Shown: positions 1 through 10,306 of the stretch, in pieces
Layout: each line of letters opens with the position of its first letter
Position numbering within the stretch: the stretch's first letter is position 1
DNA from: Calocera cornea HHB12733
Lineage: Eukaryota > Basidiomycota > Dacrymycetes > Dacrymycetales > Dacrymycetaceae
DNA length: 30,212 nucleotides
Assembly (NCBI GenBank): GCA_001632435.1
Contig: KV424158.1
Coordinates: forward strand, 1-30,212
Direction: 5' to 3'
Program-made: the position numbers and the translations under genes
Notes under the pieces: generated by a model
What the model was told of the DNA's origin: nothing
Databases searched by the model: none
What the model saw: the letters and a program-made list of their open reading frames with translations, nothing else

Positions 1-580
1 GGCAACTCCATCAGCTATGCATTGGACGGCAGTCAAGCACGTCATGCGGTACCTCTCTGGAACACGTGACTATGCTCTTGTATATGGTGGACCCGGCGAG
101 TTCAGTACCACGTTCACAGCCTTTTCTGATGCAGACTGGGGCTCTGACCGTGATGATCGCAAGTCCATATCTGGCAATGCTTTCCTTCTTGCTGGAGGCG
201 CAATCTCCTGGGCCTCCAAGAAACAAACTTTAACCGCTCTCTCCACCTGTGAAGCTGAGTTCACGGCAGCTAATCTTGCATTGCGTCAAGTAGTTTGGCT
301 TCGACAACTTCTTTCTGACCTTGGCTTTCGACAAGCCAATCCCTCCATTCTTTACTGTGATAATCAGGCAGCTATCACTCTCTCACTGGATCAGCAATTT
401 CATGCCCGGACGAAACACTTCGACATCCAGAACCACTACCTTCGAGACAAAGTTGATGACAAGACTGTCATACTTGAATACTGTCCAACCTCGGAAATGG
501 TTGCAGATGTTCTAACCAAGGCACTCGGTAGGCAGAAGTTCAGGGGGTTTGTTTCGGACTTGGGATTGATGCCAGGCTGA
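1..580 (+). CDS. Ty1/copia polyprotein, C-terminal RNase H region (5' partial)
   Basis: The frame is open from the window edge to the TGA at 578-580 and no start codon should be expected; the first in-frame Met (base 17) is internal. It opens with the connection-region motif AVKHVMRYLSGT, followed by RNase H signatures. The first catalytic Asp lies in SDADWG (residues 37-42 from that Met), the Glu in TCEAEF (77-82), and the third acidic residue in YCDNQAA (113-119). A basic ARTKHFDI motif follows, then the ADVLTKAL motif near the C-terminus that is typical of copia elements. In the family this domain removes RNA from the RNA:DNA hybrid during reverse transcription. No stop or frameshift is seen in this part, so the copy may be young. 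Family assignment is very safe; activity cannot be inferred. Confidence 0.93.
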   Translation, partial: ATPSAMHWTAVKHVMRYLSGTRDYALVYGGPGEFSTTFTAFSDADWGSDRDDRKSISGNAFLLAGGAISWASKKQTLTALSTCEAEFTAANLALRQVVWLRQLLSDLGFRQANPSILYCDNQAAITLSLDQQFHARTKHFDIQNHYLRDKVDDKTVILEYCPTSEMVADVLTKALGRQKFRGFVSDLGLMPG

Positions 581-587
581 GGGGGAG

Positions 588-751
588 TGTTGGCATGCGA
601 AGTAGGAGAGGCGCGCGTCGCGCGCCTCACTAGGTACTGTACAGATCCAGCTTATGTAAGCTAGGGACGCGACGAAGAGCGAAAATTGTGCAGCCTGCCT
701 AATCCCAATCTTCATTCGTGCCTCATACCTCTAACACACGGTTACCGAACA
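588..751 (+). repeat. 3' LTR of the copia element (about 164 bp)
   Basis: It begins with TGTTGG directly after the polypurine tract and ends with CCGAACA, which gives short imperfect terminal inverted repeats of the TG...CA type. At about 164 bp it is short but within the range for fungal copia elements. A perfect 10-bp inverted repeat with a one-base spacer sits at 608-628. The 3' boundary is inferred, because the second LTR is not in the window. Confidence 0.7.
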
Positions 752-1553
752 GGCTCTAAGGCAAACCACCCTCCACAGTCGAATATCACAGGCAGGCGTC
801 CCTTGCCCCTACCCTGGCCAGAGGATAGGGAAATATTGAGGTTCATGCGGAGTATATCAAGGCATCGACGAAGGGACGTGCGGGGGGAGCCGTGCTCGGG
901 GTGGAGGATGCATCGTGCTGCCAGATGCGAAGAAGAGCTTGAGGATGAGATGTATGACCACTAGTCCGTGCTTCTCACTGCAGTTCGGCGTATTGTAGGC
1001 TGGTGCTGACCATACGTGCCCAGGCCCGCCTGCAGCACCAAGATCCGGCTCTGCAAAAGGCTACGAGGACGAGCTTGCACCCAATTGCCTACCGGACTGC
1101 CCAGCCCCAACCCAAACCCAATCGTTCTCATTTGCAACCATCGGGTCAGGCCAGCAGCTAGGATGTCCCGGCTCCCGCACTCGCGCCTCCTCCATGCCCG
1201 CATTGTCCACACGATCAGCGACCGCAGACAACTCAACTCAAGCACATCCCACCGTTGACAGCTGCACCCGCCCGATTCTTGCATGACGGGCCGACCGCCG
1301 GACGCGCACCCCGCCCCGCGACAGTACATGTTTACATTCGTCACGCCGCGGTCGTTGACTTGCTCACGCGCTCTCGGTTGTTTGCATTCAACACATTCCA
1401 CTACAAGTGCACTGCAAGTGCACGTGCCCCGTTCCCCGCTACCGATCCTCACTTTGGCCGTGGTCGTCAACGTAATCACATTACGAGGGCGAACGCGAGC
1501 GTCTGTCCTTGCACGTGCATTCCAGTTTTCGCCCATCACTGCATCTGCCCTGT
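752..1553. other. Intergenic stretch without recognisable gene
   Basis: GC-rich DNA between the LTR and the 22-bp minisatellite. Long open frames occur on both strands, but their translations are rich in Arg, Cys and Pro and show no family motif or coherent splice structure. I treat them as chance frames. Confidence 0.5.
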
Positions 1554-1685
1554 GCATAACCGACTTGGTCTCTCCGCATAACCACTTTCGCCCTTGCGCA
1601 TAACCGACTACAACCCTCGGCATAAACGGCTCCCTCCCTGCGCTTAACCGACTTCACCGCGAACTCAACCGACCTCCGGCATACA
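1554..1685 (+). repeat. 22-bp minisatellite, six diverged copies
   Basis: Copies of a unit resembling GCATAACCGACT plus a pyrimidine-rich tail start at 1554, 1576, 1598, 1620, 1642 and 1664, an exact 22-bp period. The first half of the unit is the better conserved part; the last copy is the most diverged. The array ends about 35 bp before the ATG of the YTM1-like pseudogene, so it sits where the promoter or 5' UTR of that gene would be. Confidence 0.8.
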
Positions 1686-1721
1686 GCGAAGAGCCTCATA
1701 CACGCACTCCCCCCATCGAAA

Positions 1722-3072
1722 ATGGCCACCTCTACTTCCGCCAACTCCAACGCCGGCCCGACCGTCTCCCTCCTCTCTACTTGCACGCCCTACCCGCTCC
1801 CGCCCACGCTCTGCCGCATTCCAACGTCCTTCACGCGCGCTTTCAGCTCTCCCAGCTTCCTCTCGCTCTCCCCGCCGGTGCCGTTCGACTTCCTCGTCCG
1901 TGGCCAGCTCCTCCGAGGCAGTCTACACCAATGGCTCGACGCGAGGACCAGGGCGCGGAGGAGACCTTGAAGGTGGAGTACGTACAGAGCGTGCTGCTTC
2001 CGAAGGAGGAAGCGAGCTTGGAGCGAGGCCACTGGGTATCAGAGGAGTCCTTCGCCATGCCAGGGCATAGTATCACCGGCGCGAACGACAATACGGCCCG
2101 CATATACTCGGAAGGGTAGGAGCTCCTGCATACCCGCCGCTCGCACACCGGGACGAGGTTGGCGTTCTTCAACGAGCCCGCGGAGTATGGGCTGGGAGAA
2201 GGGTCGGTCGCCGCGCGTAGTTCGTACGGCCGGAGCGTGCATCTGCACTACATTCCTATCACGGGTGAGCCGAGCCTGCTCACTGCGCTGTATACCTCCC
2301 TGGCACAGGTATCGTCCATCGCCGTGAACACGCACGGATCGAGGCTCGTCACGGCGACATGGGACGGCTTAGTCGGTCTATTCAACACAGCCCTTCCCAG
2401 CTCGCACGAGCTCCCCGCGGAAGAAGACGCTGAAGGTTCGCACAAGAAGAGGCACAAGCTCGCACCTTCCGCCACCGACGGAGAAGAGGTGAGGGAGGTA
2501 TTCTGAAAAGCGCCTGAACTCGTATTATGCGGGCATCAGGGAAAGGTCTCGAAGGCGGTGTGGGACTTGGATGGACGGATTGTGTTCAGTGCCGGGTGGA
2601 GCTATACGGCCAGGCAGTGGGATGCGAGCGCCGGGGTTCGGGGCACTGTCAAGGTGCGTTCCGTTACTTCCTCCTTGCTCGTTGTGCAGCTGATGATGTA
2701 TATGCACCCAGACCACCGCTGACTGAGTGCACCTCACGTTGGGCATATGGCCAACACCGCAATGCTCGCCATCGGAACATCAGACCGCGTAGTCTGCCTA
2801 GTCGACCTCCCCGCACCACTTACCGTCCGACTGAACACCCTGCATTCGTCGCCCGTACCATCGCTCGTCTTGCACCTCACGGCTCCGCGAGCCTCACCTC
2901 GGCGATCCTTTGGGGAGTGCTCCGGATCCGGGACCTCCGCGCGCCCCGCAAGAGCTTGGTGCGCGTACAGCGGGAAGGCGGGAAATGTCTATGTATGGAC
3001 TGGAGGGTCAGGGGCGAGGGCGGGGAGGGGCGGTGGGCGACAGGGGTGGAGGATAGGAAGGTGCAGGTTTGA
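1722..3072 (+). pseudogene. YTM1/WDR12 WD40 ribosome-biogenesis gene, decayed copy
   Basis: Fragments resembling the WD-repeat protein Ytm1/WDR12 occur in the right order but in changing frames. There is an N-terminal ubiquitin-like part with TPYPLP (from 1722), then RFQLSQLPLALP in another frame, then PVPFDFLVRGQLLRGSL back in the first frame, then GAEETLKVEYVQSV shifted again. A TAG at 2117-2119 interrupts it. WD-type segments follow: RLVTATWDGLVGLFNT (about 2342-2389), CGHQGKVSKAVWDLDG (about 2528-2575), and a C-terminal RIRDLRAP...CMDWR part (about 2926-3006) in yet another frame. Introns seem preserved at about 2265-2309 and after 2655, so this looks like a segmental copy and not a processed one. 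Ytm1 is known to act with Nop7/Pes1 and Erb1 in 60S maturation and is essential in yeast, so a working copy should exist elsewhere. At least three frame changes exclude a normal product unless the assembly is faulty. Confidence 0.75.
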
Positions 3073-3222
3073 AGGACTGGTACCATTACAAGCTCAAGAC
3101 GCAATCAAATAAATGTACACTCTCACAAAAGCACAGACTGAATACAGTACTAATACAGCAAAAATCGCTTCACCACAAACGGGAACTCGCCAATCTGACC
3201 GCCCGATCATTCCGGACCCTTC

Positions 3223-5658
3223 TCATTTGCGCCTCCCCTTGTTGCTCCTCCCGCGCCTCAGCTTCTCCTTTTCCACCGCCTCTACGGCCTTTCGCACTTT
3301 CTTTTGAATCGAAGCTGTGGATTTCTTTGCCGTCTTCTCCGTGTTATCCGAGGCGCCTTCCGTCGGCTTCTCCATTGCATCTAATGCGTCGGCGGTTGTC
3401 CTCGTCCTCGCAGCAGCCCGGGTCATACTTCGAGTCATCCGCTGACTGGTCTGGGCAGTCACGGGCAACAACATTGTCTGCGAGCTGGAGGCTGCAGATC
3501 TCTCGATGTTGTTGTGCACACGCTCCACCAGGTTCTGGCCCGTGCTCTCGTAGACAGCGGTCGGAATATGCTCATCGCCGTCGCTCGTGTGGTTCGGGTT
3601 GTGGCGCATAGTGCTAGCCGGCATCGGTTGCATCATTCCCTGGCCCAACTCCTTGTCACGGTTGGGGAGGACCACAGTGTCATCGGCTTGTTCAAGTCGA
3701 CCTTGCTGGGCAACAAGGTGGATACGAAGTTGATTCACCATACGGCGCCCGCGTGCCACTGCCACTTCATCCCGCGTGTCATCTCGCTTGCGACGCTTCG
3801 TCGGTCTGCCAAAATCTGCAGTAGATGTAGGTTCATCCATGTCATCGTCAGAGCGCGCCTTGCGCTTTCGTCCTTTAGCTGTACTGGAGAACTGGGCGAG
3901 ATCCGGGGCTTCGACAACTCTCATCGGATGAGGTATGTTTTGAATGGCAATATCTGTTGTCGATTCAGATTGGCCTGGAGATTGGTCGCCGACCGTCGGT
4001 GACAGTGCGGACAACAGAGGGCGGACAGCAGGCACGTCTGCTTCGGAGGGCATAGAGGCGGAGACGCGCCCATTGTTCTCCTGAGTCTCGAGCAAGATGG
4101 GACCAAGGTGGACGAGGTCGTTATGCTTTTCAACATCCTGTACTTCATCCGCCAAGTTGGTCACTGGTCCCGAAGCAGACAGGGTGCCATCGCGGGCAAG
4201 TACGTCCTGGTGGCCGCTTCCATCTGGCAGAACATTCATTTCCTTGGGGGAACGCGAGTCCTAAATGAAGTCAGCAACTGATGTATCTGCACTACGTTTG
4301 GACTTACCACCGGGCGTGTCGGTAAGATTGGCGTTCTGAGGCTCGGCGGGTCGAGCACGCTTGCTTCGGGTGCAGTTAGGTCCAATGGGACCACAGCCGT
4401 TGCCTCGCGAGGTCGATCCAGACTCGGGAGCACCAGTCCCAGCGCATTCGGGGCTCCACGTGCAGCGGCCACAGGAGATTGAGGACGATTGACAGCTTCC
4501 GGAGGAGACTTTATGGGCGCGGATGGCTGGTATGGCTGAGGGGTGGGACTGCGATCGCCGAATTGACCCAGTCGGATCTGGTGTCTGAACACGATATCGT
4601 CTTCTCCGTCTTCGCTCTCATCGTCCGAGTCGGAATCGTATCCACGCGCAGGCTCCGGAAGTCTGATCGGTGGAATGTCATCGTCGCTGTCGTCCAGGAA
4701 AGTGTGTCGGAGCTCGTGGGAGTGCGAGCCCTTGATGAGGACAGGAGTCAGAAGCTGGTCCGGAGCAGTGGACAGAAGACCTACCCTGACTGACTGCGAG
4801 CGGACATGCTCTTGGTCCGACGGGTTCACCGCAGTAGACTGGGATCCATTCTCCCCAACTGACAGCGCTGATGTCGCTGGCACGGCGTCCGGAGTAGAGG
4901 CACATGCCCGTAGGTTGCGGGCCTCGCGCAGCATGGTTTGCGTCTGGAGCCAGGCAACCTCTATCTGGTGTGCCATCTTGCGGATGTCGGTCCGGTCCAA
5001 GGTCTCAGCTATGCTGTTATTGATTATCTCCTGCAGCCGTTTTTCCTCCTCGATCGCCCAGTGAATACCATCGGATGCACTGTCTCGCAACCACGCTCGC
5101 TGGGCTTGGAGGTCAGCGCTCAGGGCGCTGTCGGGCACGCCATTGTCCATGATCAAGTAGGCCCCCGTGCGGTAACGAGCTGCTCTAGCCTTGCCTAAGA
5201 GCTCTTCAACGTAGACCCAGCGCATCGGGAGTTCATCACGGTCGTAGTACTGGAGTTTGATGCGGTGCACCTCGGTGTAGGTCATCTGTCGGTAATAGTA
5301 CCACTGATGCAGCTCTGCTGTGCTGAGCTGGGAGACGTCCGGCGACAGCAGCTGGGGAATGACGTCGTCATCATCCAGGCGCCCGAGCAAGGTAGATTGG
5401 ATTTCGTCCGACCAGGCCTACAATGCGCACCACCAGATGAGACGGACCACGATCAGGGGTGAAGAAGGAACTCACCGCGAGGGAGTTGCGCATCTGCATA
5501 AGCAGTGGCGTCGAGAGGTCGGGGACTTGAGCAAGGCTCCAAGGCTTCATCATGCTGATGTTGAAGAGACCGAAGGCGGTGTTGGGCCCATCGGAGAGAT
5601 TGTTGGAGGCGGATATTCCCACGCGGGATGCGATAGGGGTCGATGCAGTCTGGGCCAT
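3223..5658 (-). CDS. Paralog A: uncharacterised, putative nuclear protein (776 aa, spliced)
   Basis: I do not recognise this family. Exons are 5658-5476, 5417-4308 and 4260-3223; the introns of 58 and 47 bp have GTGAGT and GTAAGT donors and keep the frame. A third in-frame intron at 4784-4731 (donor GTAGGT) is possible and would shorten the product to 758 aa. Residues about 62-230 are predicted helix-rich, with QWY, DRDELPMRW, VEELLGKA, RYR and IMDNG motifs that recur in paralog B (11263-14132). Two acidic Ser/Asp clusters follow (about 302-308 and 322-336). The C-terminal third is disordered-looking, with basic clusters such as KGRKRKAR and PTKRRKRDD and a Lys/Arg-rich tail that could be nuclear localisation or nucleic-acid contacts. 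No enzyme motif or membrane segment is seen. The start gives an exon 1 of exactly 61 codons, as in paralog B. Confidence 0.75.
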
Positions 5659-5797
5659 TGTTGAGATGTGATGCGGTAGAGCTGGATGTTGACTAGAACT
5701 GGGGTGGACAAGTGCACTTGGGGCGCGAATGGGATGAGAGCTGGTGATGGCTCGAGGAGAAGAGGGGTTGGGGACAGCGAGCCGTGTGAGGGGGGTG

Positions 5798-5807
5798 GCT
5801 TTATGCT
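5798..5807 (-). promoter_or_regulatory. TATA-like element of paralog A
   Basis: On the minus strand this reads GCATAAAG, about 143 bp before the ATG. A similar CATAAAA lies about 156 bp before the ATG of paralog B. In both genes a GCTCC(C)CATGCG stretch lies a little further upstream. The similar placement in two paralogs supports a core promoter, but this is inference from sequence alone. Confidence 0.4.
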
Positions 5808-5895
5808 CACGGGTTTGGTGTCAACTCACCATCGAGTTCAGCTCCCCATGCGCATCTCTATTTCAGAGCCGAGGACTTGTTTTAGTAGAACAATG

Positions 5896-6140
5896 CTGAT
5901 CGGCTAGGCAATCAACGCCTCCGGTCCCTCTTCGGCTCAGTCGGCGGCTGTTGACGACATAGATTCTGGCGCGTTCCGATGTCGACTGCTTCGCGGACCC
6001 TGAGGCACCGCGCTATGTTCCCCCCGCATTTGAAAGCTCGCGACCTCGCAACGCCTGTCGGACCACGTTGTGATTCCCTTCCTCGCTTGCCGCTCAAGTT
6101 CCTCTTCCTTGGTGAACTTCTACGGACCGGTGCCAATCCA
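5896..6140. repeat. Upstream module, copy 1 (before paralog A)
   Basis: This starts with an ATCGGCTaGGCaATCAACG-type stretch and contains the core TTGACGACATA at about 5952-5962, then a TTCCGAT...GACTGCTTC.CGGACC stretch, CGACCTCGCAACGC, and TTCTACGGACCGG near its end. The same string of short matches, in the same order, occurs at 14384-14645 before paralog B. A shorter, closer match lies at 6226-6440. Confidence 0.6.
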
Positions 6141-6225
6141 CAAGAACCCATGGGTTGCGGGCGGGTGTTGAAGGGAAATTGAGTTGCCTGTCGCCCACGT
6201 GAAGCTGTAAGCCGAAGTACGGCCG

Positions 6226-6440
6226 GCTTGATCGGCTCGGCCATCAACGCCTCCGGGTGCTCCTCGGACCAGTAAGGTGACCACAGTGACGACATACGTT
6301 CGGGAACATTCCCATCAAGGCTGCTTCTGAGGACCCTGAAGAGTGGTAAAAACGTGACCGGCTCTGGCCCGCATTCAGACAAAACAGGCGCTGTCCTCCC
6401 AGGTACAGATGGCTCACGGGACTTGCCACACCTGTCCGCT
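6226..6440. repeat. Upstream module, copy 2 (before paralog A)
   Basis: This matches copy 1 about 330 bp away, best over the first 25 bases (GATCGGCTcGGCcATCAACG). It shares TGACGACATACGTTCG (6287-6302) with the copy before paralog B, then GCTTCTGAGGACC and CTCACGGGAC. The module appears to have been tandemly duplicated upstream of paralog A. Confidence 0.6.
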
Positions 6441-7330
6441 CCACTGCCAGTCCTTTCACAGATCTGCCTGATTGTCATTGGTCATATTCGAGTACAAGCG
6501 TTATACGGAATTTACCGCCAGATGCTCCCTTTCAACGTCAAATTAGATGTACGTGATCTGCCTCCGTCTCTCAGCACTAATCCTGACACTGTCATAGGAT
6601 AATGCAGCTCTATTCATGTGTATGCTCTGATGATGCAGCGATGCTAGTTGTGCGGTGCCCCACAGCTGGCGATGAGAAGCTTGGAGATGTTCGCCGGCGG
6701 CAACTGCTCTTCGTTCCCAGAAGATCTGCAGCATGCTGCGGGTTACGGAGGGGCGGAGCGTTGCCAAGGAGAGGAAGTCTACATCAGACAGAGGATGCGG
6801 GTATGGTCTTGCGGAGGATTGCTCAGGTGCGCAGCCTTCCTTCTCTCACATATACACGCGCTGATACACTCGCAGACCATGCCTAGCGGGGAGCATCTCA
6901 CTATCGGCCGGATCGCCGGTGTATCCTCTCCTCGCCACGGCACCTCCGACCGCCATGTATGGATGCTCGATCGTTGCTCATTCAAGGCCCACACGCGAGA
7001 GCGCCGAGACGGGAAGGGTTGGGACGGAGAGGTGACCCAGGCGATCGCGGTGGCTCGCCTGGCGAACCCAGCGCGCGGGACGGGCCTGGTAGCTGCGATT
7101 GCTGGTGCACATAGTTGTAAGCGGTGTGGTGTATTCCGCCACACTCGTTGAGCAGCATTCTGCCCTCCACGTGTCCTTCGGCTGCATATCCGGGCTGTCA
7201 TGAAGCTGGCTGTTGTAGATTGCCATCTGATTACGATCGCAGATGTGCATATACGCGCACTTCGAGGAGATGCGTACTCGTGCAGTACAATCCTTAGATG
7301 GACGGTGTGCCTGCATACACTTCGTGCGCG
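6441..7330. other. Intergenic stretch without recognisable gene
   Basis: This lies between the upstream modules of paralog A and the 3' end of the DUF6535 gene. Several chance open frames exist on both strands (for example 6648-7151 plus and 6779-7345 minus). None shows a familiar domain, and no splice structure joins them. Confidence 0.5.
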
Positions 7331-7367
7331 AATACTCGTGTACATATATCGGCGATATACGAGTATT
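7331..7367 (-). terminator. Inverted repeat in the 3' flank of the DUF6535 gene
   Basis: Outer arms AATACTCGT (7331-7339) and ACGAGTATT (7359-7367) enclose inner arms TATATCG and CGATATA around a single G, with a 5-nt bulge on the left side. The hairpin lies 14 bp beyond the stop codon at 7381-7383 and would be in the 3' UTR. It may influence 3'-end formation or mRNA stability; this is inference. Confidence 0.4.
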
Positions 7368-7380
7368 TCCAGCTCCCATC

Positions 7381-10306
7381 CTACCTTTCGTGCGGATCCT
7401 GGCTCAATACACTTTCTCCGTCATGTTCTACATACTCAACCGGATCAATGCCCAGATCTCCACCTGGGTCCAGGCGGGGTAGAGCTACTACACCACCCTT
7501 AGGGTTGCCGGGGCTATCGTCATCGATGACTATCGCATTACCGGCTTGCACCCTTCCTTCGGCCTCTTCGATCCACGCCGCAGCTTCTCGCGCGACCCTT
7601 TCCACATGGGACGAATCCTGCTCCTCTGCGGCTGGCTGCAGACGTAGCGCGTCCTCGCAGTCCGTAGGGCCCTGTGGGTCTGCTACCGGCTGTATGCGCA
7701 CTCCGGTCGCCTCGAAGTACACGTCCAGGACGCCGGACGCATTCACGTCCTCCGGGATGTCGCGGAGCATGTACGCCAAGCAGTCCGCCAGCTGTTTCTT
7801 GGGCCCGTCGAAATCGCCCAGTTCCTCGATGTGCCACGGCAGCTCATTGGCAAGAGTCGCAAGCCAACGATTCCATCGGACGCAACAAAGTAAGTCAGAT
7901 TTATGGTACTTCCCGAAGCTCTCGCTCTGTAATGCCTCCCACAACAGGTCCAGACCAGGAAGAAAGTAGTACTTGCCCCTTTGTAGGGTATGAACCAGGT
8001 CCTCCATGCCTCCACTGCGAATGATATTGGCCGCGTGAGCGCCGAGGTCAATTTTCAGTGCTGCGATCTCCTTTGCTTGCGCTGCTTGAAAGACGCTTCC
8101 CTCGTGGATGCCTCCCTCCAGGGTATAAGACGGCTGTCGGCCACCTTCCTCGATGGGTGCCTGGGACGGATGGTTATGAAAGAACCATTGCAAATTGCGC
8201 CAGTGCTGGATACAATTGGATGGAAGACCCTCTGGTACGCTTGCTGTTGCGGATAGGACCAGTGTCAAATCTTGGTAATCCACTTCTGCGGGGTGGGATG
8301 ATTGACTGGCGGTCACCAAGTTGATTAGGCGGTGAAGCGAATTCGCCAAATGAAACGGGCTATAATGCTTCGGGTTCTGTGCTATGCTGTAGAGCAGTCC
8401 GCGACGGAAGTGACGGTGTGACCGGCTTGCTGAACCAGGCTGAGAAAATAGCGCTTCCAAACAGGCATCAACAAACCCGTCAAATGAATCTGGGGTCGCC
8501 GTATAACGAGATGACCACGTCATCGGGGAGGTCCCGATCGATGTGGTGCAGCAAGGCATGGTGACGTGCGTCGAGTCCAAAAGATGCCCCAAAATACAGA
8601 CGTACTTCTGCAGGAAGAGCAGTGGAATCGGCTGCTGGTCCAGTAGGCAGGTCCAGTAACCAAGGGCTGCTTCCACGAAATCGATATTTGTGGGGGAGCA
8701 GTGAATGAGTGTGAGGGTCCTTTCCATCTGCAGATACGTGCGATTATCGATTACACTTTTCTTGTACCCTGGGAAGAAAAATTGATATTGACCACGCTTC
8801 ACTTCGCGGTTATCCAACAGCACGTCGGTCAGCCAATCCAACTCTCTTCGCTCCGGATGTCTTTGGTGAAGTCCAACGAACCGTCTGGCTACTTCATTTT
8901 TCAGCCAAGCCAAGGTTCCACCGGAGCCATCTCGGGGGACGTACTCCTGTGTAGTCAGCGTGGAGACGAAACAAAATATCTCCAGATATGCATCCGGCAC
9001 CAGGCTCATATCGTTTGACTCCATTGATGTGGAATAAGACTCCAATGCATATTCCGCAGCTTGCCTGATGTCATCTTCAACCTCATGAAGTGTAGTTGAA
9101 GGCAGTCTCCAACGAGCCAGAAAATGTAAAGCAAGATCGCGAGCTGTCCGATTCGGAGAATAAGCCATCCAAAGAATCGCTCTGGCCTGCAAGCTTGCTT
9201 CGTTCCAGGAAATGGAATCGGTTTCTCGGCTTGCACCTTTGGTTGTATGTTCACCCAGTCGCATCCTGAGGGACTGGCGTTGAGAATGGGGCCTGCTAGC
9301 CGCGCATAGAACGGAGTTTATATAGACGGCGGAAGCTTCAAGTAGGGGTACAAGCGGCGACTTGTAGGGGCATCCAGGGAAGATCATCGGAAGCATCGCC
9401 GATGCGGTGTACAGTCCGAAGCCCACCAACAGGAGGAGAATGAGCAGTATGAACAGCATCAGGTTGACTGGCCAGGCGAAGATGACGAGGCCAAGCAAGA
9501 ACAGGAAGACAGCGAGGTGGATCCCAAGCGGTAGGAAACTGATGATTGATGGAACGTTCCAGCTGATGATACCTTCAAAGCGCATCTGACGCTGCATGGT
9601 ACGTTGGAGCGGCACCCGAGCCATTTGATCGTTGTAAGATGTCAGCCATTCCTTTACAAGCATCGAGAGAACCGCTGAGAGCAGGCTGATAAAGAGGCTG
9701 GTAAACCAGAGACCATTGATGGCCTGGGCCCATAACGGAGCCGAGAACGGCGGCGGCTGATATGACATGGATGCGTTAATTCCCTCACCAGCGGACAGTA
9801 TCACAAGCTGTTCAGAGATCTTCGTGAGCGCATCCAAAGTTCGTTGAGTTGGATCAGGCTGGAGAGTAGACCAGGCAACCACGAGGAAGGCGGAGAGGAT
9901 CGCAGAAAACAAGCCGGTCTGGGCGCTTCCGTGAGCAGGGGAAATGGTATTGCCCATGAAGAGAACTCACGAAGAGAAGAAATACGTCAATTCCTTCATT
10001 CCATTTCTTCAGAAGCATTGCATCAAGCTCGTCTGCCTCTCGAACGTAAGCTTGCCATATCTCTGCGTTATCGGATTTGTCGGGCTGTGGGTTGAGCCAT
10101 GTCGGGTCATCCTCGTTGACGGCTTGATGCACGTTGTCATCTGGCTCCCTGATGCCCTGGACGCTGGTAGCCGGCAGGTCATTCTTGTCGTTAATCGGCT
10201 CGTGTTCCGCAGCGGGGGACGCCGTTGGTGCCATGGCCCCTATCGCGTTATCCAGAGTTTCGCAAGGTCTCCTCATATCGGCAGCAAAAGAACAGAGGTC
10301 CGCCAT
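7381..10306 (-). CDS. DUF6535 domain transmembrane protein (957 aa, spliced)
   Basis: Two exons, 10306-9971 and 9918-7381, are joined over a 52-bp intron with a GTGAGT donor. Splicing fuses IWQAYVREADELDAMLLKKW...VFLLF to TGLFSAILSAFLVVAWSTLQ, which reconstitutes the characteristic DUF6535 start: a Trp-anchored helix, then the first membrane span, then QPDP. Predicted membrane spans lie at about 113-130, 178-200, 236-260 and 262-288, with LVKEWL after the second and PLQRTMQRQMRFEGI before the third, as is usual for the family. The region after residue 290 is soluble and helix-rich, and ends in a short acidic tail. DUF6535 proteins are abundant in Agaricomycetes and have no established function. 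The start at 10306 gives a long polar N-terminus; another in-frame Met lies nearby. It sits between two paralogous genes on the same strand. Confidence 0.88.

Larger units (their letters stand above)
1..751 (+). mobile_element. 3' end of a Ty1/copia LTR retrotransposon
   Basis: The left edge of the window cuts into a copia-type element. What remains, in order, is the end of the polyprotein (RNase H), a stop at 578-580, a purine-rich tract at 579-587, and an LTR that appears to start with TGTTGG at 588 and end with CCGAACA at 751. This order (RNase H, then polypurine tract, then 3' LTR) is diagnostic of the superfamily. The 5' LTR, gag, protease, integrase and most of the reverse transcriptase lie outside the window, so completeness and target-site duplication cannot be judged. 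Confidence 0.9.

Noticed and set aside
961..1623. 220-codon minus-strand open frame
   Set aside because: Composition follows the GC content, there is no domain, and it overlaps the minisatellite and the upstream region of the YTM1 relic.
1722..3072. Treating the YTM1-like region as a working gene with many introns
   Set aside because: The frame changes in the first 250 bp fall within conserved blocks and have no splice signals or room for introns.
5912..6478. 188-codon minus-strand open frame over the upstream modules
   Set aside because: The corresponding frames of the other module copies are interrupted by stops, so the conservation is at DNA level and not protein level.
6648..7151. 167-codon plus-strand open frame between paralog A and the DUF6535 gene
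   Set aside because: No homology-like motif, no splice partners, and an equally long frame runs on the opposite strand.
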